Shown one piece after another: positions 17,346 to 26,578 of a stretch of DNA of 64,000 nucleotides. Position 1 is the stretch's first letter, and each line of letters begins with the position of its first letter. The notes below the pieces were generated by a model. That model was not told the DNA's origin, did not search any database, and saw only the letters and a list, made by a program, of their open reading frames with translations. The stretch is taken from contig NZ_JACAOY010000007.1 in the NCBI RefSeq assembly GCF_013385985.1, positions 124,001-188,000 of the forward strand, written 5' to 3'. Position numbers and translations under genes: made by a program. This DNA comes from Pseudomonas sp. B6002. Its GTDB lineage: Bacteria > Pseudomonadota > Gammaproteobacteria > Pseudomonadales > Pseudomonadaceae.

Positions 17346-18728
17346 ATGCTCGACGCCATTCGTTGGGACACAGACCTGATTCACCGCTACGACCTGGCGG
17401 GGCCGCGCTACACGTCCTACCCCACCGCCGTGCAATTCGACAGCCAGGTGGGCACCTTCGATCTGCTGCACGCCCTGCGCGACAGCCGCAAGGCCGCACG
17501 GCCGTTGTCGCTGTATGTGCATGTGCCGTTCTGCGCGAATATTTGCTACTACTGCGCCTGCAACAAGGTCATCACCAAGGACCGTGGCCGCGCCGCGGCT
17601 TACCTGCAACGCCTGGAGCAGGAAATCCAATTGATAGCCTGCCACCTCGACCCGAAACAGCCGGTGGAGCAACTGCACTTCGGCGGCGGTACGCCCACGT
17701 TTCTCAGCCATGACGAGCTGCGCCAGGTGATGACCCGCCTGCGCCAGCACTTCAATTTGCTGGATGATGATTCCGGCGACTACGGCATCGAGATCGACCC
17801 CCGCGAAGCGGACTGGGCCACCATGGGCCTGCTGCGTGAATTGGGCTTCAACCGCGTGAGCATCGGCCTGCAAGACCTCGACCCCGAGGTGCAACGCGCG
17901 GTCAACCGCCTGCAGAGCCTGGAAGAAACCCGCGCCGTGATCGACGCAGCACGCACCCTGCAATTTCGCTCGATCAATATCGACCTGATCTACGGCTTGC
18001 CCAAGCAGACGCCAATCAACTTTGCGCGCACCGTGGAGGAAGTGATCAGCCTGCAGCCAGATCGCCTGTCGGTGTTCAACTACGCGCACCTGCCGGAACG
18101 TTTCATGCCCCAGCGGCGCATCAACACCGACGACTTGCCCTCCCCGGCGGCCAAACTGCTGATGCTGCAAACCACCATCGAGCAGTTGACCCAGGCCGGT
18201 TATCGCTACATTGGCATGGACCACTTCGCCCTGCCGGATGACGAATTGGCCATCGCCCAGGAAGAAGGCACCTTGCAGCGCAATTTCCAGGGCTACACCA
18301 CCCATGGGCATTGCGACTTGATCGGGCTGGGCGTGTCGGCGATCAGCCAGATCGGCGACCTGTACTGCCAGAACAGCAGTGACCTGAACGGCTACCAGAA
18401 CGCACTGGCCGGCGCGCAACTGGCCACCAGCCGTGGCCTGGTCTGCACCACGGACGATCGTTTGCGGCGGGAAGTGATTCAGCAGTTGATCTGCAATTTC
18501 AGCCTGGCATTCGAGGCGATCGAACAGGCCTTCAACATCGATTTTCGCGGTTACTTCGACGACATTTGGCCGCAGTTGGAAACCATGGCCGCTGACGGCC
18601 TGATTGAGCTGGACGCCCAGGGCATTCGTGTACTGCCGGCCGGGCGTTTGTTGGTGCGTTCGGTGTGCATGGTGTTCGATGCCTACCTGGAGCACCAGAA
18701 CAGGCAGCGATTCTCGCGGGTGATCTGA
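17346..18728 (+). CDS. hemN: oxygen-independent coproporphyrinogen III oxidase HemN
   Basis: A 460-residue radical-SAM enzyme that decarboxylates coproporphyrinogen III to protoporphyrinogen IX without oxygen, allowing heme synthesis in microaerobic conditions. The 4Fe-4S motif is CANICYYC (C63, C67, C70). The conserved GGGTPTFLS follows. The length equals the family's usual size. The upstream Anr box makes low-oxygen induction by the nearby anr product very likely. Its heme product is needed for the cbb3 oxidases encoded just before it. Confidence 0.95.
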   Translation: MLDAIRWDTDLIHRYDLAGPRYTSYPTAVQFDSQVGTFDLLHALRDSRKAARPLSLYVHVPFCANICYYCACNKVITKDRGRAAAYLQRLEQEIQLIACHLDPKQPVEQLHFGGGTPTFLSHDELRQVMTRLRQHFNLLDDDSGDYGIEIDPREADWATMGLLRELGFNRVSIGLQDLDPEVQRAVNRLQSLEETRAVIDAARTLQFRSINIDLIYGLPKQTPINFARTVEEVISLQPDRLSVFNYAHLPERFMPQRRINTDDLPSPAAKLLMLQTTIEQLTQAGYRYIGMDHFALPDDELAIAQEEGTLQRNFQGYTTHGHCDLIGLGVSAISQIGDLYCQNSSDLNGYQNALAGAQLATSRGLVCTTDDRLRREVIQQLICNFSLAFEAIEQAFNIDFRGYFDDIWPQLETMAADGLIELDAQGIRVLPAGRLLVRSVCMVFDAYLEHQNRQRFSRVI

Positions 18729-18736
18729 GGCCTGTG

Positions 18737-19204
18737 TTACTTCGCCAAAAGGGCCATCGCTTGCATGTTGGCCTCAGGCGATTCGTTTTTCAGGGCCTTG
18801 GCCAGTTGGGCCTGGGCGTTCATCAAACCGGCCTGGATAGAGGCTACATCACCCTGCAAACCGGCCACTTTCGCCTGGCGGGCTTCCGGGGACAGCGCGG
18901 TGTCATTCATGGCCGCTGAGATCTGGGCCATCTTCTGGGCCAGCTGTTTTCTCAGCTCGCGGATCATCTTCAGCAACTCTTTGATGTTGTCTTTCAGGCC
19001 GCTGTCGTCGATGTCTTTGTTGGGGTTACCCGCCTGGGACGCTTTGAGCCCCGCCCCGGAGATGACCACCTTCACGCCTTCGCCGGGAGTAGGTGGCGGC
19101 GCTGGCTTGTCATCGACCTTTTTGCCGGCAAGCGCGTCAGCCGCTGTCAGAATCTGAGGCTTCTTGGTGGTCACGACAGCGTTATTGAAAGGGAGTACCG
19201 ACAT
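18737..19204 (-). CDS. conserved coiled-coil hypothetical protein
   Basis: A 155-residue protein without a signal peptide. Residues 1-70 are low-complexity with a PAPPPTPGEG linker. Residues 75-150 are a Leu/Ala/Gln-rich helical coiled coil (KELLKMIRELRKQLAQKMAQ) reminiscent of FlxA-like proteins. Function unknown. It sits convergent with hemN (8 bases between stops) and divergent from anr, in a place where pseudomonads keep a hypothetical gene. ATG at 19204 gives MSVLPFNNAV. Confidence 0.7.
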   Translation of the reverse strand: MSVLPFNNAVVTTKKPQILTAADALAGKKVDDKPAPPPTPGEGVKVVISGAGLKASQAGNPNKDIDDSGLKDNIKELLKMIRELRKQLAQKMAQISAAMNDTALSPEARQAKVAGLQGDVASIQAGLMNAQAQLAKALKNESPEANMQAMALLAK

Positions 19205-19358
19205 GGTCTGAGCTCCAGCTCATAAGGATTCACACTGTGTATCGGCGCCGTTACATAAAGCTTTATACCGTCGCCTGTTTTTTGTACAGGCTGGCCTCAC
19301 CTACCCCCGGTGCGTTACCCTTACGTCTTATGTGTGTTTTCCCACAAGGATTTAAGAA

Positions 19359-20093
19359 ATGTCCGAGCCAGTTAAACTGCGCGCTCACAGCCAGGCTCAT
19401 TGCAAGGATTGCAGCCTGGCCCCCCTCTGCCTGCCACTTTCGTTGAATCTGGAAGACATGGATGCGCTGGACGACATCGTTAAACGCGGCCGCCCACTGA
19501 AAAAGGGTGAATTTCTGTTTCGCCAGGGTGACAAGTTCGATTCCGTCTATGCGGTACGTTCAGGCGCGCTGAAGACGTTCAGCCTGAGCGACAGCGGCGA
19601 AGAGCAGATCACCGGTTTCCACCTGCCCAGCGAGCTGGTCGGGTTGTCGGGGATGGACACCGAGATCCACCCGGTGTCGGCCCAGGCCCTGGAGACGACG
19701 TCGGTGTGCGAAATCCCCTTCGAACGCCTGGATGAGTTGGCCCTGCAACTGCCTCAGTTGCGCCGCCAGTTGATGCGGGTGATGAGCCGTGAGATCCGTG
19801 ACGACCAGCAGATGATGCTGCTGCTGTCGAAGAAAACCGCGGACGAGCGTATCGCGACGTTCCTGGTCAACCTGTCGGCGCGGTTCCGCGCCCGGGGTTT
19901 CTCGGCCAACCAGTTCCGCCTGAGCATGTCGCGCAATGAAATCGGCAATTACCTGGGCCTTGCGGTGGAAACCGTGTCCCGCGTATTCACCCGTTTCCAG
20001 CAGAACGAACTGATCGCCGCCGAGGGCAAGGAAGTGCATATCCTCGACCCGATCCAGCTGTGCGCGCTGGCCGGTGGTTCGCTGGAAGGCTGA
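19359..20093 (+). CDS. anr: anaerobic transcriptional regulator Anr (FNR family)
   Basis: A 244-residue oxygen sensor with a 4Fe-4S cluster. The N-terminal cysteines C15, C18 and C24 ([11 protein letters not shown]) and C117 match the cluster ligands of FNR. A cAMP-binding-like domain and dimer helix follow, then a C-terminal helix-turn-helix, [17 protein letters not shown], that recognises TTGAT half-sites. The ATG at 19359 has AAGGA eight bases before it. Low oxygen would activate it on hemN and, by inference, on the cco promoters in this window. No Anr box was found at its own promoter. Confidence 0.95.
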   Translation: MSEPVKLRAHSQAHCKDCSLAPLCLPLSLNLEDMDALDDIVKRGRPLKKGEFLFRQGDKFDSVYAVRSGALKTFSLSDSGEEQITGFHLPSELVGLSGMDTEIHPVSAQALETTSVCEIPFERLDELALQLPQLRRQLMRVMSREIRDDQQMMLLLSKKTADERIATFLVNLSARFRARGFSANQFRLSMSRNEIGNYLGLAVETVSRVFTRFQQNELIAAEGKEVHILDPIQLCALAGGSLEG

Positions 20094-20133
20094 CGCAAAC
20101 GCTTGCGGCCGCGCCAACCGGCGAGGCCGCAGG

Positions 20134-20139
20134 TATACT
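20134..20139 (+). promoter_or_regulatory. -10 element before apt
   Basis: TATACT lies 35 bases before the apt start codon. No clear -35 hexamer is seen at the normal spacing. Confidence 0.3.
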
Positions 20140-20173
20140 TCGAGTCCGTTTACAGCCCCAGGACTCTTCGACG

Positions 20174-20722
20174 ATGACCTTTGATTCGTTCGACATCAAA
20201 TCCCTGATCCGCCCCGTCATCGACTTCCCCAAGCCTGGGGTGATCTTCCGTGATATCACGCCGCTGTTCCAATCGCCCCGCGCCCTACGCCTGGTGGCCG
20301 ACAGCTTTGCCCATCGCTATGTCGAAGCCGACTTCACCCATATCGGCGCGATGGACGCCCGGGGCTTCCTGATCGGTTCGATCATCGCCTACCAATTGAA
20401 CAAACCGCTGATCCTGTTCCGCAAACAGGGCAAGCTGCCAGCCGACGTGCTGGCCGAGGGTTACCAGACCGAGTACGGCGAAGCCTTCCTGGAAGTGCAC
20501 GCCGACAGCCTGTGCGAGGGCGATTCGGTGCTGATGTTCGATGACCTGATCGCCACCGGTGGCACCTTGATTGCGGCCGCGAACCTGGTACGGCGCATGG
20601 GGGCGAAGATCTTTGAAGCCGCGGCGATCATTGACCTGCCGGAGCTGGGTGGGTCGCAGCGGTTGGAGGATATGGGCATCCCGACCTTCTGCCTGACGCA
20701 GTTTGGGCTGACTGAAAAATAA
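20174..20722 (+). CDS. apt: adenine phosphoribosyltransferase
   Basis: A 182-residue purine-salvage enzyme that converts adenine and PRPP to AMP. The PRPP-binding loop is [14 protein letters not shown]. The N-terminal [20 protein letters not shown] matches Apt. The ATG at 20174 ([10 protein letters not shown]) is chosen; a longer frame would overlap anr. It lies about 80 bases after anr, with its own -10-like element. Soluble and cytoplasmic. Confidence 0.93.
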   Translation: MTFDSFDIKSLIRPVIDFPKPGVIFRDITPLFQSPRALRLVADSFAHRYVEADFTHIGAMDARGFLIGSIIAYQLNKPLILFRKQGKLPADVLAEGYQTEYGEAFLEVHADSLCEGDSVLMFDDLIATGGTLIAAANLVRRMGAKIFEAAAIIDLPELGGSQRLEDMGIPTFCLTQFGLTEK

Positions 20723-20740
20723 CCGCTGCCTGAACCGGCC

Positions 20741-20812
20741 TCATCGCAGGCAAGCCAGCTCCCACAGGGGAATGCATTCCAAATGTGGGAGCTGGCTTGC
20801 CTGCGATGAGGC
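20741..20812. repeat. REP/REPIN palindromic repeat pair
   Basis: TCATCGCAGGCAAGCCAGCT and its inverted copy GAGCTGGCTTGCCTGCGATG lie in the convergent gap after apt. Confidence 0.85.
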
Positions 20813-20830
20813 CCGACAGAACACTAAAGA

Positions 20831-21979
20831 TTAAAGTCCCATCTGCTTACTGATGATTTCATTCATCACCTCCCGCGTCCCCCCACCAATCGACAGAATG
20901 CGATTGTCGCGGTACAGCCGCTCCACCAGGCTGCCACGCATGTAACCTTGGCCGCCAAGGATCTGCACCGCGTCATAAGTGACCCGATCGGCAGTGTCAG
21001 TGGCCAGGTTCTTGGCCATGGAAATTTCCTTGATCACACTTTTGCCGGCCGCCATCTTCGCCGCCTGGCGGTAGGTGAACTCGCGGGAGACTTCCACCGC
21101 CGTGGCCATTTCCGCCAGGCGATGCTTGAGCACCTGGAATTTGCCGATGGGTTTGCCAAACGCCTCGCGCTGGGCGGCCCAGGCCAGGCTTTCTTCCAGC
21201 GCCAGTTGCGCGGTCATGTTGGCCATCAAGGCCAGGGCCAGGCGCTCGCTCTGGAAGTTGCCCATGATGCAGGCAAACCCCAGGTTCTCGGTGCCGATCA
21301 GGTTGCCCACAGGCACGCGGCAATCATCAAAGAACAACTCAGCCGTGTCCGACGCCCACCAGCCCATTTTCTTCAGGGGTTTACCGACGGTAAAACCCGG
21401 CGTGCTCTTTTCGATGAGCAACAGGCTGATGCCGCCGAACCCCGGGCCGCCTGTGCGCACGGCGACTGTATAGAAATCGGCACGAATGCCACTGGTGATA
21501 AAGGTTTTGCTGCCGCTGACACGGTAATGTTCGCCATCGCGCACGGCGCGGGTTTGCAGGTTGGCCACATCGGAGCCGCCACCGGGCTCGGTGACGGCCA
21601 GGGCGATGATTTTTTCGCCGGCCAGTACCAAGGGCGCCACACGTTCGCGCACCTCCGGCCGGGCCCATTTGACGACGGGCGGCAGGCCGATATCCAACGA
21701 ACCAAGCCCGGCCACCACGCCGCCTGAGCCGCAGCGCATCAACTCTTCGCTGGCCGCGACCTTGGCAAACAGGTCGCCCTCATGGCTGCCGCCCAGGGCT
21801 TCGGGGTAGCCAATGCCGAGGATGCCCGCCGCGCCAGCCTTGAGGTACAGCTCGCGGGGGAAGGTTTCGGCCTCTTCCCAGTGTTCAATGCCTGGCAACA
21901 ACTCGCGCTCGACAAAACGGCGCACGCTGTCGCGGACCAATTGGTGGCTGGGGTCGAAGTAATCCTGATAGGCAGACAT
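20831..21979 (-). CDS. acyl-CoA dehydrogenase
   Basis: A 382-residue flavoenzyme that oxidises acyl-CoA thioesters in beta-oxidation or amino-acid breakdown. FAD-binding motifs include ALAVTEPGGGSDVANLQT and the C-terminal QILGGQGYMRGSLVERLYRD. The ATG at 21979 gives MSAYQDYF; the frame is open further upstream but has no matching family sequence there. The chain-length preference cannot be read from the sequence. It is monocistronic, flanked on both sides by REP pairs. Confidence 0.9.
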   Translation of the reverse strand: MSAYQDYFDPSHQLVRDSVRRFVERELLPGIEHWEEAETFPRELYLKAGAAGILGIGYPEALGGSHEGDLFAKVAASEELMRCGSGGVVAGLGSLDIGLPPVVKWARPEVRERVAPLVLAGEKIIALAVTEPGGGSDVANLQTRAVRDGEHYRVSGSKTFITSGIRADFYTVAVRTGGPGFGGISLLLIEKSTPGFTVGKPLKKMGWWASDTAELFFDDCRVPVGNLIGTENLGFACIMGNFQSERLALALMANMTAQLALEESLAWAAQREAFGKPIGKFQVLKHRLAEMATAVEVSREFTYRQAAKMAAGKSVIKEISMAKNLATDTADRVTYDAVQILGGQGYMRGSLVERLYRDNRILSIGGGTREVMNEIISKQMGL

Positions 21980-22070
21980 CGGCAAGCTCCACACAGAGGG
22001 TGGAGCGAACTTACCAAGCGCTTGCTTGGTTATCAAGCCAGATGCAAATTTCACCGGCAACACAAAATAA

Positions 22071-22159
22071 ATGTGGGAGCTGGCTTGCCTGCGATACAGG
22101 CACCGAGGTGTGTCAGGTACACCTCGGCGATGTTATCGCAGGCAAGCCAGCTCCCACAT
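22071..22159. repeat. REP/REPIN pair with an extra inner hairpin
   Basis: ATGTGGGAGCTGGCTTGCCT and its inverted partner flank an inner dyad, CCGAGGTG and CACCTCGG, giving a nested structure. Confidence 0.85.
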
Positions 22160-22177
22160 TTTGATCTGTGTCGCTCT

Positions 22178-22780
22178 TTAGAGGGCGATGGGTTTGCGGC
22201 CGGCGAAGGAATGCGCCAGGGTGCCGCCGTCTACCAGTTCCAGCTCGCCACCCAGCGGTACGCCATGAGCGATGCGCGAGGTGATCAGGCCTTTGTTGGT
22301 CAGCAGCTGGGCAATGTAATGCGCGGTCGCTTCACCTTCCACGGTGGGGTTGGTGGCCAGGATCACTTCCGTAAACGTGCCCTGCTCTTCGATACGTGCT
22401 ACCAGTTGCGGGATGCCGATGGCTTCCGGCCCCAGACCGTCCAGCGGCGACAGGTGGCCCTTGAGCACGAAGTAGCGCCCGCGATAACCGGTCTGCTCCA
22501 CGGCGTACACGTCCATCGGCCCTTCCACCACGCACAGCAACGTGTCGTCGCGGCGTGGGTCGGCGCACTGCGGGCAGAGTTCTTCTTCGGTGAGGGTGCG
22601 GCACTGGCGACAGTGGCCAACCCCCTCCATGGCCTGGCTCAAAGCCTGGGCCAACCGGGCGCCGCCGCTGCGGTCGCGCTCCAGCAGTTGCAGCGCCATG
22701 CGCTGTGCAGTTTTCTGGCCCACGCCCGGCAGAATGCGCAGGGCGTCGATCAGTTGGCGAATCAGGGGGCTGAAGCTCAT
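22178..22780 (-). CDS. recR: recombination mediator RecR
   Basis: A 200-residue DNA repair protein that helps load RecA through the RecFOR pathway. An N-terminal helix-hairpin-helix ([16 protein letters not shown]) is followed by a four-cysteine zinc finger ([16 protein letters not shown]) and a Toprim domain ([12 protein letters not shown]). The ATG at 22780 gives [10 protein letters not shown], the usual Pseudomonas start; an in-frame ATG six codons earlier is possible. In many bacteria recR follows ybaB and dnaX; here an oxidoreductase gene is inserted between. Confidence 0.94.
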   Translation of the reverse strand: MSFSPLIRQLIDALRILPGVGQKTAQRMALQLLERDRSGGARLAQALSQAMEGVGHCRQCRTLTEEELCPQCADPRRDDTLLCVVEGPMDVYAVEQTGYRGRYFVLKGHLSPLDGLGPEAIGIPQLVARIEEQGTFTEVILATNPTVEGEATAHYIAQLLTNKGLITSRIAHGVPLGGELELVDGGTLAHSFAGRKPIAL

Positions 22781-22846
22781 GGGCGAAAGGTCCGACAAAA
22801 CAACGAGACGCGGTTTATACCCGCGCCCCGGATTAGCGTCAAATGG

Positions 22847-23881
22847 TCAATCCTGTGCGACCCGCACCACCAACTTGCCGAAGTTGCGCCCCTCGAGCAA
22901 ACCGATAAAGGCTTCGGGCGCCTGCTCCAGGCCGTCGACCACGTCCTCGCGGAACTTGATTTTGCCGTCACGTACCCAGGGCGCCATCGCACTGAGGAAC
23001 TCGGGCTGGCGATCGCCGTAGTCGTCGAACACGATAAAGCCCTGGATGCGCACGCGCTTGGTCAGCAAGGTGCGTTGCAGTGCCGGCAACCGGTCAGGAC
23101 CGCTCGGTGGCTGGTGGGCGTTGTAACCCGCGATCAGGCCGCACAACGGGATACGTGCCTTGGGGTTGAGCAAGGGCACCACCGCATCGAAGACCTTGCC
23201 GCCGACGTTCTCAAAGTAGATGTCCACGCCTTTGAAGCACGCCAGGGCCAGTTCATTGGCAAAGTCTGCACTCTTGTGGTCGATGCAGGCATCGAAACCC
23301 AACTCCTCCACCACATAGCGGCACTTGTCAGCGCCCCCTGCGATCCCCACCACGCGCAAGCCCTTGAGCTTGGCCACTTGGCCGACCACCGAGCCCACGG
23401 CACCGGACGCCGCCGCCACCACCAGGGTTTCCCCGGCCTTGGGCTGGCCGATGTCCATCAGGCCCATGTAGGCGGTCATGCCCGGCATACCCAGCACACC
23501 CAGCGCCATGGAGGGACTGGCCAAACCCTTGGGCACCGGAATCAGGTTGCGGCCGTCGGAAATACTGTGGCTTTGCCAGCCGGTGGAGCCGACCACCAGA
23601 TCGCCCACTTCGAATTTGGGATTACGTGATTGTTCGATACGGCTGACAGCTCCGCCGGTCATCACCTCGTCGATTTCCACCGGCGCGGCGTAGGACGGCG
23701 CGTCACTCATGCGCCCGCGCATGTAGGGATCGAGGGACAGGTACAGCGTCTTCAGCAAGACCTGGCCGTCTGCCAGTTCGGGCAACGCCACCCGTTCCAG
23801 GCGGAAGTTTTCCGGGGTGGGGGCGCCCTGAGGGCGAGAGACCAGCACGATGCGCTGGTTCAGAGTCAGTTCTTGAGGCAT
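22847..23881 (-). CDS. zinc-free NADP-dependent oxidoreductase (MDR superfamily, CurA-like)
   Basis: A 344-residue medium-chain dehydrogenase/reductase of the leukotriene B4 12-hydroxydehydrogenase/curcumin reductase type, which reduces alpha,beta-unsaturated ketones or aldehydes with NADPH. The nucleotide-binding segment is VVAAASGAVGSVVGQVAK, with GGADKC downstream. No zinc-ligand motif is present. AAGGAG precedes the ATG at 23881. It is inserted between ybaB and recR, which are usually adjacent, and has its own leader. Confidence 0.88.
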   Translation of the reverse strand: MPQELTLNQRIVLVSRPQGAPTPENFRLERVALPELADGQVLLKTLYLSLDPYMRGRMSDAPSYAAPVEIDEVMTGGAVSRIEQSRNPKFEVGDLVVGSTGWQSHSISDGRNLIPVPKGLASPSMALGVLGMPGMTAYMGLMDIGQPKAGETLVVAAASGAVGSVVGQVAKLKGLRVVGIAGGADKCRYVVEELGFDACIDHKSADFANELALACFKGVDIYFENVGGKVFDAVVPLLNPKARIPLCGLIAGYNAHQPPSGPDRLPALQRTLLTKRVRIQGFIVFDDYGDRQPEFLSAMAPWVRDGKIKFREDVVDGLEQAPEAFIGLLEGRNFGKLVVRVAQD

Positions 23882-23962
23882 CAGGAGGCTCCTTGATCGA
23901 ATCCATCGGTACAGGGTGCAGACCATGGTCGAGGGGCTGGGGTTCGATTGGATCGGCACAAA

Positions 23963-23992
23963 CAAAAATGCCAGGCACGAGGCCTGGCATTG
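23963..23992 (-). terminator. rho-independent terminator after ybaB
   Basis: On the minus strand AATGCCAGG pairs with CCTGGCATT across a seven-base loop and is followed by TTTG. It ends the dnaX-ybaB transcript. Confidence 0.8.
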
Positions 23993-24014
23993 GAGTCTAG
24001 CTAAAGCTCGCCGA

Positions 24015-24353
24015 TCAGAACGGCAGCTTCATGCCCGGTGGCAGTTGCATGCCAGCGGTCACACCACCCATTTTTTCCTGGCTGTTGGCTTCGATCTTGC
24101 GCACCGCGTCGTTCACGGCAGCAGCGAACAGCGCTTCGAGCATTTCCAGGTCATCTTCGCCCACACCCGGCAATACGCTTGGGTCGATGCTCACGCGCTT
24201 GATGTCGTGACGACCGGTCATCACCACGCTGACCATATCGCCACCGGCTTTACCGGTGACTTCGGCGTTGGCCAGTTCTTCCTGCATCTTGGCCATTTTT
24301 TCCTGCATCTGCTGCGCCTGCTTCATCAGGCCGGCCATGCCACCTTTCATCAT
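24015..24353 (-). CDS. ybaB: nucleoid-associated protein YbaB/EbfC
   Basis: A 112-residue small dimeric DNA-binding protein of the YbaB/EbfC family. The N-terminal helix [18 protein letters not shown] and the ISIDPSVL-like core ([15 protein letters not shown]) are typical. The ATG at 24353 has GAGG eight bases before it; a second ATG follows at once. It lies 43 bases after dnaX on the same strand, the normal dnaX-ybaB pairing. Confidence 0.92.
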
Positions 24354-24396
24354 GGGAATCACCTCAAAGTACGTGGATCAAGTTAGTAGCCCGGTG

Positions 24397-26445
24397 TCAG
24401 GATGCCTGGGGCACCGGGGCATCGACAGGTTCAATTGTATCGTGACGAACGACTGCACCGAACTGTTGCATCATCTGCTGGATGAGCGGGTCGGCGTGGA
24501 TCGAGCTTTCGGCGTCACGCTGGCGGTTGATACGCCGACGGGTCGCGGCCTGGGCCGGGGTTTCCTGCTCGGGCTTGATCAGTTCGATGGCGATGGTCAG
24601 CGTGCGCTCATGGTACTGGTTCAGTGCGTCATTCAGGCGACGTTGCTGGGTGGCGTTGAACAGGGCGCTGTGGGCCGGGTCCAGGTGCAGCAGCCAGTGG
24701 TCGCCATCGATGGAAATCAGGGTGCAGTTGGCGGCGATGCTGCCGGTCATGCCCGAGATCGGCAATTTCGGGAACAGCTCCAGCCATTGCAGGGCCAGGC
24801 CGGTGGCCGGGGCCGCCGCAGGCTCCACTTCGGGTTCCGGCGCAGGCTCGGCGGTGTGTTCGCTGGCCAGGTCGTCCAGGTAGCTGTAGGCCGAATCCAT
24901 GTCCGGCTCGATGTAATCTTCGTCCAGCGGCGGTTCATCGTCGAGGTCGATGCCGGGCGTGGCCGCATCAACCTGGGCGACCGTCGGCTCGGGAACCGGC
25001 GCAGACACCCACTCCGGCGCGTCCGGCACCACGCTGTCCGGTGTCGGCGTGGGCATTGGTGTCAGTTCGGGCTGCTCACCGATGGTTTCCAGCACGGGCT
25101 CCACGGCAGGCTGTAGCTCGACTTCCACCGGATCGTTCCACGGCAGGTCGACAACGGGCTCGGGCTCGATGACCGGCTCAGGTTCGGGCTGCGGTTCAAC
25201 CACCGGCGCAACGGCCACCGGTTCAGGCGCTGGCGCAACTGGCGCAGGCGCAGCAACCACTGGCGCGACGACTGCCGCGCCAGCCACTGGTTTGGCGGAA
25301 TCAACTGTGGCCTGGCTGATCCCCACTGGCTTTAGCGGCTGTCTCGGTGCGTCTGCCGAGTCGGCGGGCCGGAAGGCCAGCATCCGCAGCAGGACCATTT
25401 CAAAGCCACCACGCGGGTCCGGCGCCAGCGGCAAGTCCCGGCGACCGATCAGGCCCATCTGGTAGTAGAACTGCACATCTTCGGCCGGCAACGCCTGGGC
25501 CAGGGCCAACACGCGATCGCGGTCGCCGTGGCCGTTGTCGACGCCCTCAGGCAGGGCCTGGGCGATGGCGACACGGTGCAGCACATTGAGAATTTCAGAC
25601 AGCACGCCGTTCCAGTCCGGGCCTTGCTCCGACAGGTGACGCACCGCTTCGAGCAACGCCTTGGCGTCACCCTCGATCAGCGCATGCAGCACGTCGAATA
25701 CCTGGCCGTGGTCCAGGGTGCCGAGCATGGCGCGCACATCGGCGGCCATGACCTTGCCTTCACCAAAGGCGATGGCCTGGTCGGTGAGGCTCATGGCATC
25801 CCGCATCGAGCCATCGGCGGCGCGGCCGAGCAGCCACAGTGCGTCGTCTTCGAACGGTACGTTCTCGACGCCCAGCACGTGGGTCAGGTGCTCGACCACC
25901 CGCTCGGGGGTCATGTTCTTCAGGGAGAACTGCAGGCACCGCGACAAGATCGTTGCAGGAAGTTTCTGCGGGTCGGTGGTGGCCAGGATGAATTTGACGT
26001 AGGGCGGCGGCTCTTCCAGGGTTTTCAACAGGGCGTTGAAGGAATGGCTGGACAGCATGTGCACTTCGTCGATCAGGTAGACCTTGAAGCGGCCACGGCT
26101 CGGCGCGTACTGCACGTTGTCGAGCAGCTCGCGGGTGTCTTCAACCTTGGTGCGGCTCGCGGCGTCGATCTCGATCAGGTCGACAAAGCGCCCTTCGTCG
26201 ATTTCCCGGCACACCGAGCAGGTGCCGCACGGCGTGGAAGTGATACCGGTTTCACAGTTCAGGCATTTAGCAATGATGCGCGCAATGGTGGTCTTGCCCA
26301 CGCCGCGCGTGCCAGTGAACAGGTAGGCGTGGTGCAGCCGCTGGCTGTCCAAGGCATTGATCAGAGCCTTGAGCACATGGGTCTGGCCGACCATTTCGCG
26401 GAACGAGCGCGGACGCCATTTACGTGCAAGAACCTGATAACTCAT
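24397..26445 (-). CDS. dnaX: DNA polymerase III subunit gamma/tau
   Basis: A 682-residue clamp-loader ATPase that also holds the polymerase cores together. Walker A is GTRGVGKTT (about residues 45-53). A zinc-binding set of cysteines follows (CLNCETG...CGTCSVC). Then come AAA+ domains I-III to about residue 370. Residues 410-570 are a very long linker of Pro, Val, Glu and Ala (PEPEPVIEPEPVV). The C-terminal tau domain begins at about 575. I see no A AAA AAG slippery site, so a short gamma form by frameshifting is not indicated. ATG at 26445 gives MSYQVLARKW. Confidence 0.95.
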   Translation of the reverse strand: MSYQVLARKWRPRSFREMVGQTHVLKALINALDSQRLHHAYLFTGTRGVGKTTIARIIAKCLNCETGITSTPCGTCSVCREIDEGRFVDLIEIDAASRTKVEDTRELLDNVQYAPSRGRFKVYLIDEVHMLSSHSFNALLKTLEEPPPYVKFILATTDPQKLPATILSRCLQFSLKNMTPERVVEHLTHVLGVENVPFEDDALWLLGRAADGSMRDAMSLTDQAIAFGEGKVMAADVRAMLGTLDHGQVFDVLHALIEGDAKALLEAVRHLSEQGPDWNGVLSEILNVLHRVAIAQALPEGVDNGHGDRDRVLALAQALPAEDVQFYYQMGLIGRRDLPLAPDPRGGFEMVLLRMLAFRPADSADAPRQPLKPVGISQATVDSAKPVAGAAVVAPVVAAPAPVAPAPEPVAVAPVVEPQPEPEPVIEPEPVVDLPWNDPVEVELQPAVEPVLETIGEQPELTPMPTPTPDSVVPDAPEWVSAPVPEPTVAQVDAATPGIDLDDEPPLDEDYIEPDMDSAYSYLDDLASEHTAEPAPEPEVEPAAAPATGLALQWLELFPKLPISGMTGSIAANCTLISIDGDHWLLHLDPAHSALFNATQQRRLNDALNQYHERTLTIAIELIKPEQETPAQAATRRRINRQRDAESSIHADPLIQQMMQQFGAVVRHDTIEPVDAPVPQAS

Positions 26446-26578
26446 CGAAAACCGTCGCAACTGGGAAGCAGAAGCCGGTAATGCTAGCGGAGCAGGGGGG
26501 AAATTGCATCCGGCACGCTCGCCTAATCTGACTAAGCTCTCCTGACTGGCCCCACAAAGGCCTGAACCCGGAGAACCT

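Noticed and set aside
19205-19358. Autoregulatory Anr box before anr
   Set aside because: No TTGAT-N4-ATCAA-like sequence is present.
24397-26445. Programmed frameshift in dnaX
   Set aside because: No A AAA AAG heptamer with a following stem was noticed on the coding strand.
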